DNA of 64,000 bases. It comes from Brevibacillus reuszeri. Its GTDB lineage: Bacteria > Bacillota > Bacilli > Brevibacillales > Brevibacillaceae. The stretch covers positions 62,001 through 126,000 of the forward strand of contig NZ_BEXF01000001.1 of NCBI RefSeq assembly GCF_002897295.1, in the 5' to 3' direction. A program made the translations under genes and the position numbers. Shown piece after piece: positions 26,497-36,056 of the stretch; position 1 is the first letter of the stretch; every line of letters begins with the position of its first letter. The notes beneath the pieces are model-generated. The model was not told the origin of the DNA and did not search any database. It saw only the letters and a program-made list of their open reading frames with translations.

Positions 26497-26781
26497 TATT
26501 TGTGGAAAAAAATAGCACCTGCGTTTTGGTGATAATAGTAAAGATTATAAGATGTATAGGAATTTGTATCAATAGTAAAAAAATGTTTCCTCAAATTTCA
26601 TTTGCAGGAAAAGAATTCAAATCATCCGTTACTTTGCGCCTCTGTTAAATAAAGGGTATGATGTTTTTATGCAGATAGTAATTATAATCATTATTATTCA
26701 GCAATGCGCAGTTGCCAAAAAGACATGGAGTAGTCAGGTCTTCTAGGTTTTCTAAATCCTTTTTAGTTGGGGTACGATCAT

Positions 26782-27330
26782 ATGGAATCTAAAATAGGCA
26801 AATTGATAAAAGCTCTCCGTACAGGAAGACAGAAGACGCTTAAGCAGATATCTGAAAAGACGGAACTATCGATTAGCTTTCTGTCGCAGGTAGAGCGGGG
26901 TAAATCGTCGATTACACTGGAATCGCTGAAAAAAATATCAGAGGCATTAGAGGTAAGCCCAAGCTACTTCTTTTCGGAAAATTCCGTTCATGTAAAAAGC
27001 AATGTAAGAAGAGGAAGCCAGGAGCAGACGAAAAAGAATGACTTTTCTTTTGTGTTCGAGGATTTGTCGGGAAATCTGGCTAATCCTTCGATGGAGCCAA
27101 TCCTGGTGACACTTCAGCCTCACGAGGACAAAGGAGTTCCGTTTATACACAAGGGACAAGAATTCGTCTATGTATTAGAGGGCGTTCTCACGCTTTTATT
27201 GGGTCAAGAGGAGCATGAGCTGCATCCTGGTGACAGTATTCATATGGAGTCGTCAACCCCTCACAACTGGTTGAATCGGACTGGGGAGCCTGTACGATTT
27301 CTTTGCGTGAACGCTTTCGATAAAGAATGA
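26782..27330 (+). CDS. XRE-family regulator with cupin domain
   Basis: The 182-residue protein has an N-terminal lambda-repressor-type HTH (IGKLIKALRTGRQKTLKQIS, then ELSISFLSQVERGKSSITLESL, residues 4-60). A C-terminal cupin_2 domain (about 110-180) follows, with GQEFVYVLEGVLTLLLG, LHPGDSIHM and PHNW. This HTH-cupin class commonly regulates amino acid or polyamine metabolism (PuuR-like). ATG 26782 follows GGGG by 9 bp. The divergent cyclodeaminase-like gene is the likely target. Confidence 0.87.
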   Translation: MESKIGKLIKALRTGRQKTLKQISEKTELSISFLSQVERGKSSITLESLKKISEALEVSPSYFFSENSVHVKSNVRRGSQEQTKKNDFSFVFEDLSGNLANPSMEPILVTLQPHEDKGVPFIHKGQEFVYVLEGVLTLLLGQEEHELHPGDSIHMESSTPHNWLNRTGEPVRFLCVNAFDKE

Positions 27331-27390
27331 AGCGCAAAGTTTTTGTATAATAGAATCATACGTATTCTAGAGCGGTAAAGAGGTGGGATT

Positions 27391-28626
27391 TTGTCAGTGT
27401 CGCCCAACTATTTTCAGCAATACCAAGATGCCGATATGGATGAGTTAGCAGACGTAATCGGGGACCTGTTGCAGAACCCGATAACAGTAGAGGATGCGGA
27501 CCATAAATTGATTGCGTACAGCTCACATGGAGACAGTACAGACCAGGCGCGATGGTCGACAATCATGGGACGCAGAGTACCGGAAAAAGTCTTGACCCGT
27601 TTGTGGAAAGACGGGGTTTTTCAGGAGCTGTTGACGCAGGATGACCCTGTGCATATACCAGCCAAGGACGAGGTTGGCTTGGGCAAAAGGGTCGCAATTG
27701 CCATTCGGCGGGGCAACGATGTGCTGGGCTACATTTGGGCGCAGGAAGTAAATCGGCCCATCACCCGTGACGATGATGAAATTTTGCGTCAAGCAGCAAA
27801 AGCGGCTGTCTCCCGGCTAATTCAAAGGCAAGGGAAGCGCAAGGCCGAGGAACAGCGCCGCAAAGAGTTTTTGTGGGAGCTTCTGCTTGGCAATCATCAA
27901 AGTGAAGCGATCATTCGGCAAAAAGCAGAAAGCCTGCAAATGCATCTGCCGACTTCTTATTTAATCTGCATTATTGAAGCAGCGGGGCTGAGGCTCGATC
28001 AATATTTGTACCCCTTGCTGATGCGTGACAAGCTGTTTTGGGTAGTGGACGGCTCCCAGATTATTTTGCTCATTGGTCTGACAGAGCCCAAAAAAGGGAA
28101 AAGCAACGTCTTGATTCGCAAGGTGGAGCAGTTTCTTTCTGATTCGCTTGGCAAGCTGGAGACACATGTCAGCGTGGGTCAAGTCATAGCTGGGTATGGG
28201 AGAAGCTACAAGTCGTATACGGAGATTGTGAAAAGCTACCAAGAAGCCCTGCATGCCGTCAAGATAAAAAAGCTGTTCCCGCGCGAAATTGCCGGCATCC
28301 ACGGATATCATGAGCTGGGAATCTATCGGTACTTGTTGAAGTGCAAGCAGTGGGATGAGGAACAGGGCTATGAAAATGAACGGCTCGAAGTGCTGAAGCA
28401 ATACGACCGCGACAATCAGACGGCGATGCAGGAAACGTTGGAAACCTTTTTAGATGCAGCCGGAAAGGTAAATGTGACGGCCCAGCGCCTTCATATCCAT
28501 ATCAATACATTGAGCTACCGACTTCGCCGCATCGAGGAGATTATGCAGGTTGATCTGGAGAATATGAATCAACGTACTTCGCTATACCTAGAGCTAAAGA
28601 TGGCGAAGTTAAATGAAGAACAGTAG
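27391..28626 (+). CDS. adeR: PucR-type regulator, AdeR-like activator of alanine dehydrogenase
   Basis: The 411-residue protein has an N-terminal sensor region (about 10-150, PITVEDADHKLIAYSS), a GGDEF-like/CdaR central domain (about 185-320) and a C-terminal PucR HTH: NVTAQRLHIHINTLSYRLRRIEEI (about 365-400). The start is TTG 27391 after GAGGTGG. It lies directly upstream of ald in the same direction, the arrangement known for B. subtilis AdeR, which activates ald in response to L-alanine. The symbol rests on architecture and neighbourhood. Confidence 0.82.
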   Translation: MSVSPNYFQQYQDADMDELADVIGDLLQNPITVEDADHKLIAYSSHGDSTDQARWSTIMGRRVPEKVLTRLWKDGVFQELLTQDDPVHIPAKDEVGLGKRVAIAIRRGNDVLGYIWAQEVNRPITRDDDEILRQAAKAAVSRLIQRQGKRKAEEQRRKEFLWELLLGNHQSEAIIRQKAESLQMHLPTSYLICIIEAAGLRLDQYLYPLLMRDKLFWVVDGSQIILLIGLTEPKKGKSNVLIRKVEQFLSDSLGKLETHVSVGQVIAGYGRSYKSYTEIVKSYQEALHAVKIKKLFPREIAGIHGYHELGIYRYLLKCKQWDEEQGYENERLEVLKQYDRDNQTAMQETLETFLDAAGKVNVTAQRLHIHINTLSYRLRRIEEIMQVDLENMNQRTSLYLELKMAKLNEEQ

Positions 28627-28630
28627 TTCG

Positions 28631-28648
28631 TTTGTGGATTTTCACAAA
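28631..28648. promoter_or_regulatory. Dyad upstream of ald, candidate AdeR site
   Basis: TTTGTG-N6-CACAAA lies just after the adeR stop and about 60 bp upstream of a GATAAT-like -10 (near 28710). The promoter lacks a good -35, fitting activator dependence. Confidence 0.45.
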
Positions 28649-28756
28649 TAGTAGGTTGCCAAAATTAAAGGAATCCCCAAGGAAAAGCACGTAAAAATAG
28701 CTGTACAATGATAATACTCTCATAAAAATACGGCTTTCCAAGGAGGACTACCTATC

Positions 28757-29881
28757 ATGATCGTTGGAATTCCTAAAGAAATTAAAAATAACGAGAATCG
28801 CGTTGCGATTACTCCTGCAGGTGTAGCTGCATTCGTGCAAAGCGGCCATACTGTTCGTGTAGAAAACAATGCAGGCTTGGGCAGCGGATTTACCAATGAA
28901 GATTATACAGCAGTAGGTGCAGAAATTGCTGCTACAGCGGCTGACACGTGGGCAGCGGATATGGTATTGAAAGTTAAGGAACCGCTTCCATCTGAGTACG
29001 GCTTCTTCCGTGAAGACCTCATTTTGTTCACGTACTTGCACCTCGCTCCAGAGCCTGAGCTGACTCGTGCACTTCTGGAGAAAAAAGTAATTGCGATCGC
29101 ATACGAAACAATCCAGCTCGACAACGGCGCTCTGCCACTTCTGATGCCGATGTCCGAAGTAGCAGGTCGTATGTCCGTACAAATCGGTGCACAATTCCTG
29201 GAAAAACAATACGGCGGAAAAGGTGTACTGCTCGGCGGCGTACCTGGCGTGCCAAAAGGTGAAGTAGTCGTTATCGGCGGCGGTATCGTAGGTACAAACG
29301 CTGCGAAAATGGCACTGGGATTGGGCGCAAACGTTACGATTATCGATGTAAACGCAGATCGCCTGCGTCAATTGGATGACCTGTTCCAAGGCCGCGTACA
29401 AACACTGATCTCCAACTCCTTTAACATTGCGAACGCAGTGAAAAAAGCAGACCTGTTGGTTGGTGCAGTACTCATTCCTGGCGCTCGTGCACCTCGTCTC
29501 GTAACCGAAGAGATGGTAAAACAAATGACACCAGGCTCCGTAATCGTAGACGTTGCGATTGACCAAGGTGGTTCTATCGAAACGATCGACCGTATTACTA
29601 CGCACGATAACCCAACATACGAAAAGCATGGCGTTATCCACTATGCAGTAGCGAACATGCCTGGTGCGGTTTCCCGTACTTCCACGCTGGCATTGACCAA
29701 CGTAACCATTCCTTACGCTCTGCAATTGGCTAACAAAGGCTATGCACAAGCGATCCGCGACAACAAGCCATTGGCTAAAGGCGTAAACGTGATTGCGGGT
29801 AAAGTAACGTATAAAGCGGTTGCTGACACACACAATCTCCCTTATGCAGCTGTTGAAGAAGTTCTCTTGGTAAAAAACTAA
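28757..29881 (+). CDS. ald: Alanine dehydrogenase
   Basis: The enzyme catalyses NAD-dependent reversible deamination of L-alanine to pyruvate and ammonium. At 374 residues it is full length. The N terminus [23 protein letters not shown] has the substrate Arg and the mobile Lys ([12 protein letters not shown]). The catalytic His is in [10 protein letters not shown]. The Rossmann motif is [21 protein letters not shown], and the Asp is in [15 protein letters not shown] precedes ATG 28757. It is probably activated by AdeR. In spore formers it supports growth on alanine and limits alanine-triggered germination. Confidence 0.96.
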   Translation: MIVGIPKEIKNNENRVAITPAGVAAFVQSGHTVRVENNAGLGSGFTNEDYTAVGAEIAATAADTWAADMVLKVKEPLPSEYGFFREDLILFTYLHLAPEPELTRALLEKKVIAIAYETIQLDNGALPLLMPMSEVAGRMSVQIGAQFLEKQYGGKGVLLGGVPGVPKGEVVVIGGGIVGTNAAKMALGLGANVTIIDVNADRLRQLDDLFQGRVQTLISNSFNIANAVKKADLLVGAVLIPGARAPRLVTEEMVKQMTPGSVIVDVAIDQGGSIETIDRITTHDNPTYEKHGVIHYAVANMPGAVSRTSTLALTNVTIPYALQLANKGYAQAIRDNKPLAKGVNVIAGKVTYKAVADTHNLPYAAVEEVLLVKN

Positions 29882-29890
29882 AGAATGTAT

Positions 29891-29933
29891 AAAAGCTGCC
29901 TGTCTCTGAACGTAGAGATGGGCAGCTTTTTTT
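29891..29933. terminator. Bidirectional terminator between ald and the germination operon
   Basis: AAAAGCTGCC and GGCAGCTTTT form a long stem with an internal GTCTC/GAGAT extension and a T tail, placed between convergent ald and gerC-type genes. Confidence 0.85.
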
Positions 29934-29935
29934 GT

Positions 29936-31105
29936 TCAAGGCAGGAGATGATCAGGATAGTGGTACCAGTTCAGCTTCATTTTGCCTGAATCGCTTAAAC
30001 GTACATGAATGTTTACTTCGGCGAGAGCATCTGTCTTTATTTTATTGTTGTGGTTTTTAGCGAACTGCTTCCATGCATTAACATCGTGTTTGTACAGTGC
30101 TTCTTCAAAGCCGTAAAGATCAGTCCCGGCAGCAACGCCCTTCAGAAAGGTCCCTTTGATTTGCTTCTCGATCTGTACTTGCGCATCCTTTCTTATGTAA
30201 TCAGCCGATATCTTTCCCATCAGCTCCCTGACAAAGCCGTTCATGTGAATATCTACACGAAAGCGAGGGTTTTCCCCTGCTTTTATGGGAGTAACGATAA
30301 CCTTTACGTTCTGGATACGCAGGGTGGCTTTCGGTTTTTTGTCCTGCTCTATAATTAAACCAGCAAATTCCGTGTGGGGATTCATCCATCGCAGACCTAA
30401 TAGATCGTTATTCGGGAAGAAACCGTTCCATTTGCCTCTGTACACCGCATGAATCCCATCGATGGTGAGGCGAGAAATGAAGTTCTCGTTTTCCTTCCAG
30501 GCGTACTTGTAAATGGAGATGTTCGGAATGATAACGGTATTGCTCGGCTCCCAAAAGCGGGAAATAAACGTGAAATAACGGATCGGCTCAATAAAAGAAC
30601 GCTGCGCGTACACATCCTGCGGCTGATGCAAGAGGGATGTCAGTGGGGAGAAGCCGGTGACGGAGTGATTGCTGAGAACGTCCGGAATCGACTCTCTTGT
30701 TGCGAAGACCCACTTGGTATAGCGAAGCAGTCCATATCGATTCAAGATGTCAAAGGTTGCGATGACGTCTTTTTTAAGCATGCGCTCGTGATAAATAAGC
30801 GTGGATACAAAGCCATAGAACAGCGGAATTTGAGCATTCTTTTGCATATTATCCATGGCGCTTTGCAAAGTTTCGCCTCTGCCAATCGAGATGATGACGG
30901 GTGGGTCATTGGTACCCGGTGTTTCTTGTTTGGCTACGCTGGACAAATCCGTTGACTGTGCATACAGGACGTATTGGTTGTTTTCATAATCAATTCCGAA
31001 TGCAGAGAGGTAGTTTAGATCCTGGATCGATTTTTGATCCCAGCAGCCACTTGTGAAGCTCACAGACAACAGCAGTACCAAGCATGCCATCAGTTGTCGC
31101 TTCAT
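29936..31105 (-). CDS. Germinant receptor lipoprotein, GerC type
   Basis: The 389-residue Ger(x)C protein is the lipoprotein subunit of a spore inner-membrane nutrient receptor. The signal peptide ends in lipobox TSGC (about residue 21), followed by the family's WDQKSIQDLNYLSAFGIDY opening. The N-terminal half includes GRGETLQSAMDNM and PLFYGFVSTLIYHERML, and the C-terminal half ends with conserved WYHYPDHLLP. Its start overlaps the GerA-type stop by four bases, and GGGGG serves as its binding site. It is the last gene of a B-A-C ordered operon. Confidence 0.92.
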   Translation of the reverse strand: MKRQLMACLVLLLSVSFTSGCWDQKSIQDLNYLSAFGIDYENNQYVLYAQSTDLSSVAKQETPGTNDPPVIISIGRGETLQSAMDNMQKNAQIPLFYGFVSTLIYHERMLKKDVIATFDILNRYGLLRYTKWVFATRESIPDVLSNHSVTGFSPLTSLLHQPQDVYAQRSFIEPIRYFTFISRFWEPSNTVIIPNISIYKYAWKENENFISRLTIDGIHAVYRGKWNGFFPNNDLLGLRWMNPHTEFAGLIIEQDKKPKATLRIQNVKVIVTPIKAGENPRFRVDIHMNGFVRELMGKISADYIRKDAQVQIEKQIKGTFLKGVAAGTDLYGFEEALYKHDVNAWKQFAKNHNNKIKTDALAEVNIHVRLSDSGKMKLNWYHYPDHLLP

Positions 31106-32481
31106 TTTATTCCCCCTTCTTGATTCCCCTGTTTGAAAATGCTAATCAGGGGACGGAATAAAACTTTGACAAGCGTATTCAAAAAATTGGAAGAATGATT
31201 CAGGACGTAAGGTCTTCCAAACGATGTAAGGGTAGACAAGTAATAGACCATAATCAAAAGACTAAGCACAAACCCGTATATTCCAAGTACAGAAGAGAGG
31301 AGAAAGACAGCAAAACGGGCTACCGTGACGGCACCACTCAAGGACTGATTGATCAGGGTAAAGGAAGCAACGACAGTCAGCGAGCCAATAAACAGCATGG
31401 AGGGAGAGGTAAGTCCTGCTCGGATGGACGCGTCTCCGATAATGAGTGCTCCTACGAGAGCGAGTGTTTGCCCGACTGTTTTGGGCAGACGAGCACCCGC
31501 TTCCCGCAGAAACTCAAAAATAAAGAGAATCCCGAATAACTCCATCGGAGCGGAGAATGGCAGTCCTTTTCTGCCTTGGGTAATGGTAGCGAGTAATTGA
31601 AAGGGAAACTCCTCCACATTGTAAGCAGACAAGGCAATCCAAAACCCTGGGAGAAAAACGCCGATAAAGATGCCTCCCAAACGCAAAATGCGCTCCAGCC
31701 ATACATAGGCAATCGGATACTGATCATCCTCAGGAGATTTAATGAGCTCCAAAAGAGTTACGGGTGCAATCAAGGCGACGGGAGAGCCATCCACCATGAC
31801 GATTATTTTTCCCTCAAACAGCATGTAGATGGCAAAGTCGGGACGTCCTGTGTAATCAAGAAGCGGAAAGAGAGAGGAGGTATGGTCACTCAATCTTTGC
31901 TCGAGAATCGCGCTATTAATGTTTTTTTTACTGTTACATTCAGCGAGTCGGTCACGCATGGTTACCACGAGGTCAGCAGGAGCTGCATCGCGCATGTATA
32001 GCATCGATACTCTGGTTCTGGAGCGTGTTCCGATTGTATACGACTCACAAGCTAGCGAGAGTGTCCGCATCCGCTTGCGAACGAGCGCGATATTGGCGCT
32101 TAAATCCTCGACAAATCCGTCTCGAGGTCCTTTGATGGACACTTCCGTATTTGCTTCTTCCGTGGTACGCTGCGGCCTGTTGGAAATATCCCACGTAAAA
32201 GGTGGTAAATCTGGCAGAAACAGCAACAAGTCCCCAGCAAATAAACGCTCCACCCAAAACTCTTGTTCATCTAGCAGAGGAATGAGTGGAAGGGAACGGA
32301 GGTCGCCTTTTGCTAAAAATTGATCGAGCTGTGGTAGTACAACCTCCTGCATATGCCTCACATCAGTAAGTCCCTCACAATACACAAGCAGACTCTGCTG
32401 TTCTTCACTCGAAACCAATCGCAAGAGAATGACATCTGAGCAATGGGCAAATAGTTCGTGTAGCTCAGCTTCACGACTCAT
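31102..32481 (-). CDS. Germinant receptor A subunit, GerA type
   Basis: The 459-residue protein has a soluble N-terminal domain (about 1-240) with VSIKGPRDGFVEDLSANIALVR, the GerA hallmark, and the Gly/Asp-rich DYTGRPDFAIYMLFEGKIIVMVDGSP segment. About five membrane helices follow (about 270-430) with RKGLPFSAPMELFGI and FEFLREAGARLPKTVGQTLALVGALIIG. A subunits couple germinant sensing to germination. It overlaps the B subunit upstream by 11 bp. It begins after GGAGGATACAGGTC. The N-terminal domain is shorter than in GerAA. Confidence 0.93.
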   Translation of the reverse strand: MSREAELHELFAHCSDVILLRLVSSEEQQSLLVYCEGLTDVRHMQEVVLPQLDQFLAKGDLRSLPLIPLLDEQEFWVERLFAGDLLLFLPDLPPFTWDISNRPQRTTEEANTEVSIKGPRDGFVEDLSANIALVRKRMRTLSLACESYTIGTRSRTRVSMLYMRDAAPADLVVTMRDRLAECNSKKNINSAILEQRLSDHTSSLFPLLDYTGRPDFAIYMLFEGKIIVMVDGSPVALIAPVTLLELIKSPEDDQYPIAYVWLERILRLGGIFIGVFLPGFWIALSAYNVEEFPFQLLATITQGRKGLPFSAPMELFGILFIFEFLREAGARLPKTVGQTLALVGALIIGDASIRAGLTSPSMLFIGSLTVVASFTLINQSLSGAVTVARFAVFLLSSVLGIYGFVLSLLIMVYYLSTLTSFGRPYVLNHSSNFLNTLVKVLFRPLISIFKQGNQEGGIK

Positions 32482-33571
32482 GACCTGTATCCTCCTGTCT
32501 GCTTGATTGCCGTAGGGCTACTCCACCTAAGATGAGTGAGATGGCTAAGATAACGACCAAAAATAGTGGGTAATAAACCTTTGATAGAAAAGACACAAAT
32601 TCCATATCACTGAAAGGAAAGCTGGTGATCATAATCATGCTGCCGCCAAGAAAAAGTAGCAGCGGCCATTTTTTTGCATAGGAGCGCACTTGCAAGAGCT
32701 CACAAATTAATAGATAGCACAGTGAGATGCGCACAAATGACCCGGAGAGCCATTGGTAGATGGCGAAGAACTCCGTGTTTTCGATATCCTTGCCGATTGT
32801 AAGCAAGCGCCACTGTTCGAAGGCGGGAAAGCGCTGATGGGTGGACTCGATGGGACCAAATTCAGCGATAGCTCCAGTCAATGGACTGAGGGTGAGCATT
32901 ACAATGATGAATACAAGCAGAATATAGTGAGTCAGTCGCAGTTGGGCCCGCACATGATGCTGGAGCAAGAGCAGGACAAACAATTCAACAAAGCCCCCGC
33001 CTGCATAGATCATCCCGTGCAGCATCGGGGTATATCCATGTTGAAACAGTGGCAGAAGCAAACTGTAGTCTTTTTTAGGAACATTCCCAAAAGCAACCAA
33101 AAATCCAAGGATGGCTACAGCTGGGAGCAGCATGCCGGCCGTGATGCCGAGCGGAGCTATTCCTCGATGAGCTGCAATCACGCAAAAAACGATCAGTGCA
33201 AAGGCAGTCACCCACTCTGGAGTTCGAGGCAAATAATTAACGGTGGTCCATGTTTGTGTATCAATCAGGCTGACTAAAGCCATTAAATACAGGGCGAGTA
33301 TGAGCGGAGTCACAACTATGTAGCTGACAAGCTTACTCGAGTTGCGAGTAAGCCATACAGACAATGGCTGTTGTTTGAGACGGCGATTGATAAAAGCCAG
33401 AATGATTGCCCAAAAGGTAAAGGGAATGGCGGTGAGAAGAACGCTTACCCATGAGTCGCGACCCGCCTTGCTGAGTAATAGAGGAATGACGGTTACATGA
33501 TTGGTGATGCCTACTGTCAGCATGATCATCATGATTGCTTGGCCAATCCCGATTTTTCCGTCCACTTTCAT
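32471..33571 (-). CDS. Germinant receptor B subunit, endospore germination permease
   Basis: The 366-residue integral membrane protein of the APC superfamily has about ten helices, starting KIGIGQAIMMIMLTVGIT as in GerAB relatives. GerB subunits form the ligand-binding pocket for germinants such as L-alanine. It is the first gene of this operon, before the A and C genes. GAGGAACC precedes its ATG. A sigma-G promoter is expected in the 146 bp upstream, but I could not pick out convincing hexamers. Confidence 0.9.
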   Translation of the reverse strand: MKVDGKIGIGQAIMMIMLTVGITNHVTVIPLLLSKAGRDSWVSVLLTAIPFTFWAIILAFINRRLKQQPLSVWLTRNSSKLVSYIVVTPLILALYLMALVSLIDTQTWTTVNYLPRTPEWVTAFALIVFCVIAAHRGIAPLGITAGMLLPAVAILGFLVAFGNVPKKDYSLLLPLFQHGYTPMLHGMIYAGGGFVELFVLLLLQHHVRAQLRLTHYILLVFIIVMLTLSPLTGAIAEFGPIESTHQRFPAFEQWRLLTIGKDIENTEFFAIYQWLSGSFVRISLCYLLICELLQVRSYAKKWPLLLFLGGSMIMITSFPFSDMEFVSFLSKVYYPLFLVVILAISLILGGVALRQSSRQEDTGHES

Positions 33572-33717
33572 AGCGGTTCCTCGTCATCTCCAAGAATGGT
33601 AGTGCTGTTATGATTTACCTGCCCGCTTGGAAATATGTATCTCCGTATAGAGGTACCTCGCACAAGTAAAGTATGGTATTCTACTATGAGGAAAAATGGA
33701 GCGAGGAGTGCAACCAG

Positions 33718-34809
33718 ATGTATCAGCTTATACGAAAGTATCTGTTTCAGCAGGACGCGGAAGAAATTCATGAGAAGACGATTCATGCCCTGAAGCTGGT
33801 GGAGGATTCGGCTCCAGGCAAAAACCTGTTAAAATTGGTTTTCCAGCTGCGAGATGAGCGTTTGGAGACAAAGCTATGGGGTCTAACCTTCCCCAACCCT
33901 GTAGGCTTGGCAGCTGGATTTGATAAAAACGCAGAAGTCTATCATGCGTTGGGTGCGCTCGGTTTTGGGTTTGTAGAGGTAGGTACACTCACCCCGCAGG
34001 GACAGCCAGGTAATCCAAAGCCTCGCGTGTTCCGCCTACCTGAGCATCAAGCAGTCATCAACCGGATGGGCTTTAACAATCAAGGGGCGTATTTGGCGTC
34101 ACAGCGCTTGATTGACTATGCATATTCCGATATTCCGATCGGGATCAACATCGGGAAAAACAAAATGACACCAAACGAAGAAGCTGCCAGCGACTACAGC
34201 AAATGTATGGACATGCTGTACTCTTACGGCCATTATTTCGTAATCAATATCAGTTCACCGAATACGCCAAATCTTCGAGATTTGCAGGAGACAGAGAGCA
34301 TGCGCTTGCTTGTTCGTGCGGTACGTGAAAAAGCGGCGGAGATGGAAGTGCGCGGTGTAAAGAAAAAGCCGATCTTGCTCAAGGTTGCTCCTGACATGAC
34401 AGATGAGCAAATGCGTGATGTTGTACACGCTGCCGTAGAGGAAGGGATCTCTGGAATTATTGCTACCAATACGACGCTTTCTCGTGAAGCCGTGAAAAAT
34501 CACCGTCATGCAGATGAAGCGGGCGGATTGAGTGGAAGACCACTAACAGAGCGTTCTACTGCTTGGGTAAAAGAAATCTATCAGGAAATTGGTGACAAGG
34601 TACCTGTCATTGGCGTAGGTGGTATTTATACCGGTGAGGACGCTTATGAAAAAATTCGCGCCGGGGCCAGCCTGGTTCAGGTTTACACAGGAATGATTTA
34701 TCAAGGTCCTGGGATTCCGAAGCAAATTAATAAAAAGCTTCTGCAGCTAATGAAGCGCGATGGATTTACCCATATCAGTGAAGCTGTTGGAGTCGACGCA
34801 AAAGCATAA
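33718..34809 (+). CDS. pyrD: Dihydroorotate dehydrogenase, class 2 (quinone)
   Basis: The enzyme oxidises dihydroorotate to orotate in pyrimidine synthesis, passing electrons to quinone. The 363-residue length, the N-terminal membrane-associating helices (about 1-35, YQLIRKYLFQQDAEEIHEKTIHAL) and the WGLTFPNPVGLAAGFDKNAE motif define class 2. The catalytic Ser lies in VINISSPNTPNLRDLQ, the FMN loop is VIGVGGIYTGEDAYEKI, and IKANTT-like IIATNTTLSR is present. B. subtilis uses the soluble class 1B enzyme instead. ATG 33718 is preceded by GAGGAG at 9 bp. A long stem terminator follows. Confidence 0.95.
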   Translation: MYQLIRKYLFQQDAEEIHEKTIHALKLVEDSAPGKNLLKLVFQLRDERLETKLWGLTFPNPVGLAAGFDKNAEVYHALGALGFGFVEVGTLTPQGQPGNPKPRVFRLPEHQAVINRMGFNNQGAYLASQRLIDYAYSDIPIGINIGKNKMTPNEEAASDYSKCMDMLYSYGHYFVINISSPNTPNLRDLQETESMRLLVRAVREKAAEMEVRGVKKKPILLKVAPDMTDEQMRDVVHAAVEEGISGIIATNTTLSREAVKNHRHADEAGGLSGRPLTERSTAWVKEIYQEIGDKVPVIGVGGIYTGEDAYEKIRAGASLVQVYTGMIYQGPGIPKQINKKLLQLMKRDGFTHISEAVGVDAKA

Positions 34810-34823
34810 ACATTTCACATAAC

Positions 34824-34864
34824 TGCGAGCAGAACCTGTCCAAGCGGTCGACAATCTGCTCGCA
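34824..34864 (+). terminator. Terminator after pyrD
   Basis: TGCGAGCAGA and TCTGCTCGCA form a perfect 10-bp stem, followed by TCCTTTATTTTG. Confidence 0.75.
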
Positions 34865-34904
34865 TCCTTTATTTTGTGCTCTTTTTCTTTACTTCTCTTT
34901 TCGT

Positions 34905-34910
34905 TATAAT
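34905..34910 (+). promoter_or_regulatory. -10 element for the cobalt transport operon
   Basis: TATAAT lies about 40 bp before the riboswitch aptamer, giving a leader of about 375 nt before cbiM. Confidence 0.55.
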
Positions 34911-34949
34911 GAGAGAGGACAATTCATCATTGTCTGAAAATTTCATATT

Positions 34950-35180
34950 GTTGGCATTAGGTGCCTTTATGGGAGTTGAACCATAGAGGGTAACAGGGAA
35001 TCGGGTGAAAGTCCCGAGCGGTCCCGCCACTGTAACCAGGGAGTTCTCTTTGACAGAAATCCACTCATATCTTATATGGGGAAGGACAAAGAGCGCATCG
35101 ATCTGGAAGCCAGGAGACCTACCTAGCAGCCACACCCGGATACCTTCGCGGAAAGGAGCGGTGAATACGAGGCAATATGA
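34950..35180 (+). promoter_or_regulatory. Cobalamin riboswitch
   Basis: Conserved B12 aptamer elements occur in order: a 5' stem with GTGCCTTTATGGGAG, GGGAATCGGGTGAAAGTCCCG, the GCCACTGTAACC block near 35026, and the B12 box AAGCCAGGAGACCTACC at about 35108-35124. It precedes cobalt uptake genes, the expected target. Cobalamin binding should favour the downstream terminator and reduce cobalt import. Confidence 0.93.
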
Positions 35181-35211
35181 CTGAATGAATGGTCTATTGT
35201 TTTGTGCGCGC

Positions 35212-35243
35212 AAATCTCGTCTTCGTGTAGATGGGATTTTTTT
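35212..35243 (+). terminator. Riboswitch expression-platform terminator
   Basis: AAATCTC (35212-35218) pairs with GGGATTT (35233-35239, one G-U pair), followed by T residues to 35243, about 50 nt before cbiM. It is consistent with transcriptional control by the B12 aptamer. Confidence 0.6.
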
Positions 35244-35291
35244 GTTTGGTGAAATAAGCAAGGAAAGAAAAGGGGAAAAGGAGGAAGTCGA

Positions 35292-36056
35292 ATGAATCGG
35301 TCGCGGATTGTATCAACATGCTTATTAATTGCCGGATTTGTTTTTTATTTTCTAGTGAATGAACCTCAGACAGGACATGCGATGCACATCATGGAAGGAT
35401 ATTTGCCAATCTCCTGGGCACTGTTCTGGTGGGTAGTCTTCTTGCCGTTTTTTATTCTCGGATTGCGTTCCATTAACAAGATCGTCAAAGAACATCCACA
35501 AATGAAACTGCTTTTGGGGGTATCAGGTGCCTTTGCATTTGTGCTTTCAGCGCTTAAAATCCCGTCGGTGACGGGTAGTAGCTCACATCCGACGGGAACC
35601 GGTCTCGGAGCGATCATGTTTGGTCCTCTGGCGATGTCTGTTTTGGGAAGCTTGGTTCTGTTGTTTCAAGCGCTTTTATTGGCTCACGGAGGGTTAACGA
35701 CACTAGGAGCAAACGCTGTATCTATGGCAGTAGTAGGCCCGATGGTTGCTTACGGTATTTATCGTTTGATCATGCGAGCAAATGGCAGTCAACGTCTCGC
35801 TGTATTCTCGGCAGCTGCCTTAGCTGATTTGGCTACATATGTTGTCACCTCGATCCAATTGGCATTGGCGTTTCCAGCTGAAACAGGTGGAGTGCTGGCT
35901 TCCTTCGCGAAATTCGCGAGCATTTTTGCCTTTACCCAAATTCCGTTGGCGATTAGTGAAGGCTTGCTGACCGTTCTTGTCTGGAACTGGCTGCAATCTT
36001 ATAACGCAAAAGAATTGTCCCAATTACGCTTGCTGAAACGGGAGGAAACGCTGTGA
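35292..36056 (+). CDS. cbiM: Cobalt ECF transporter S component CbiM
   Basis: CbiM is the substrate-specific membrane subunit of the cobalt energy-coupling-factor importer. In this 254-residue protein an N-terminal signal-like helix is followed by [18 protein letters not shown]. Processing would expose the metal-binding Met-His N terminus typical of Cbi[20 protein letters not shown] holds the conserved His ligand. About six membrane helices are present. GAGGAAG precedes the ATG. It is the first gene of cbiMNQO, and the overlapping reading frames indicate one operon under B12 riboswitch control. Confidence 0.95.
   Translation: MNRSRIVSTCLLIAGFVFYFLVNEPQTGHAMHIMEGYLPISWALFWWVVFLPFFILGLRSINKIVKEHPQMKLLLGVSGAFAFVLSALKIPSVTGSSSHPTGTGLGAIMFGPLAMSVLGSLVLLFQALLLAHGGLTTLGANAVSMAVVGPMVAYGIYRLIMRANGSQRLAVFSAAALADLATYVVTSIQLALAFPAETGGVLASFAKFASIFAFTQIPLAISEGLLTVLVWNWLQSYNAKELSQLRLLKREETL

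Noticed and set aside
26674..26700. AT-rich tract resembling a Fur box upstream of the XRE-cupin gene
   Set aside because: The ATAAT/ATTAT symmetry does not hold as a 7-1-7 dyad, and no iron gene is adjacent. It is probably chance in AT-rich sequence.
28748..29833. 361-codon open frame antisense to ald
   Set aside because: It is a shadow of the strongly codon-biased ald gene. The product is Cys/His/Tyr-rich without domains.
33572..33717. Sigma-G promoter for the germination operon
   Set aside because: Expected from biology, but no convincing -35/-10 pair could be picked by eye.
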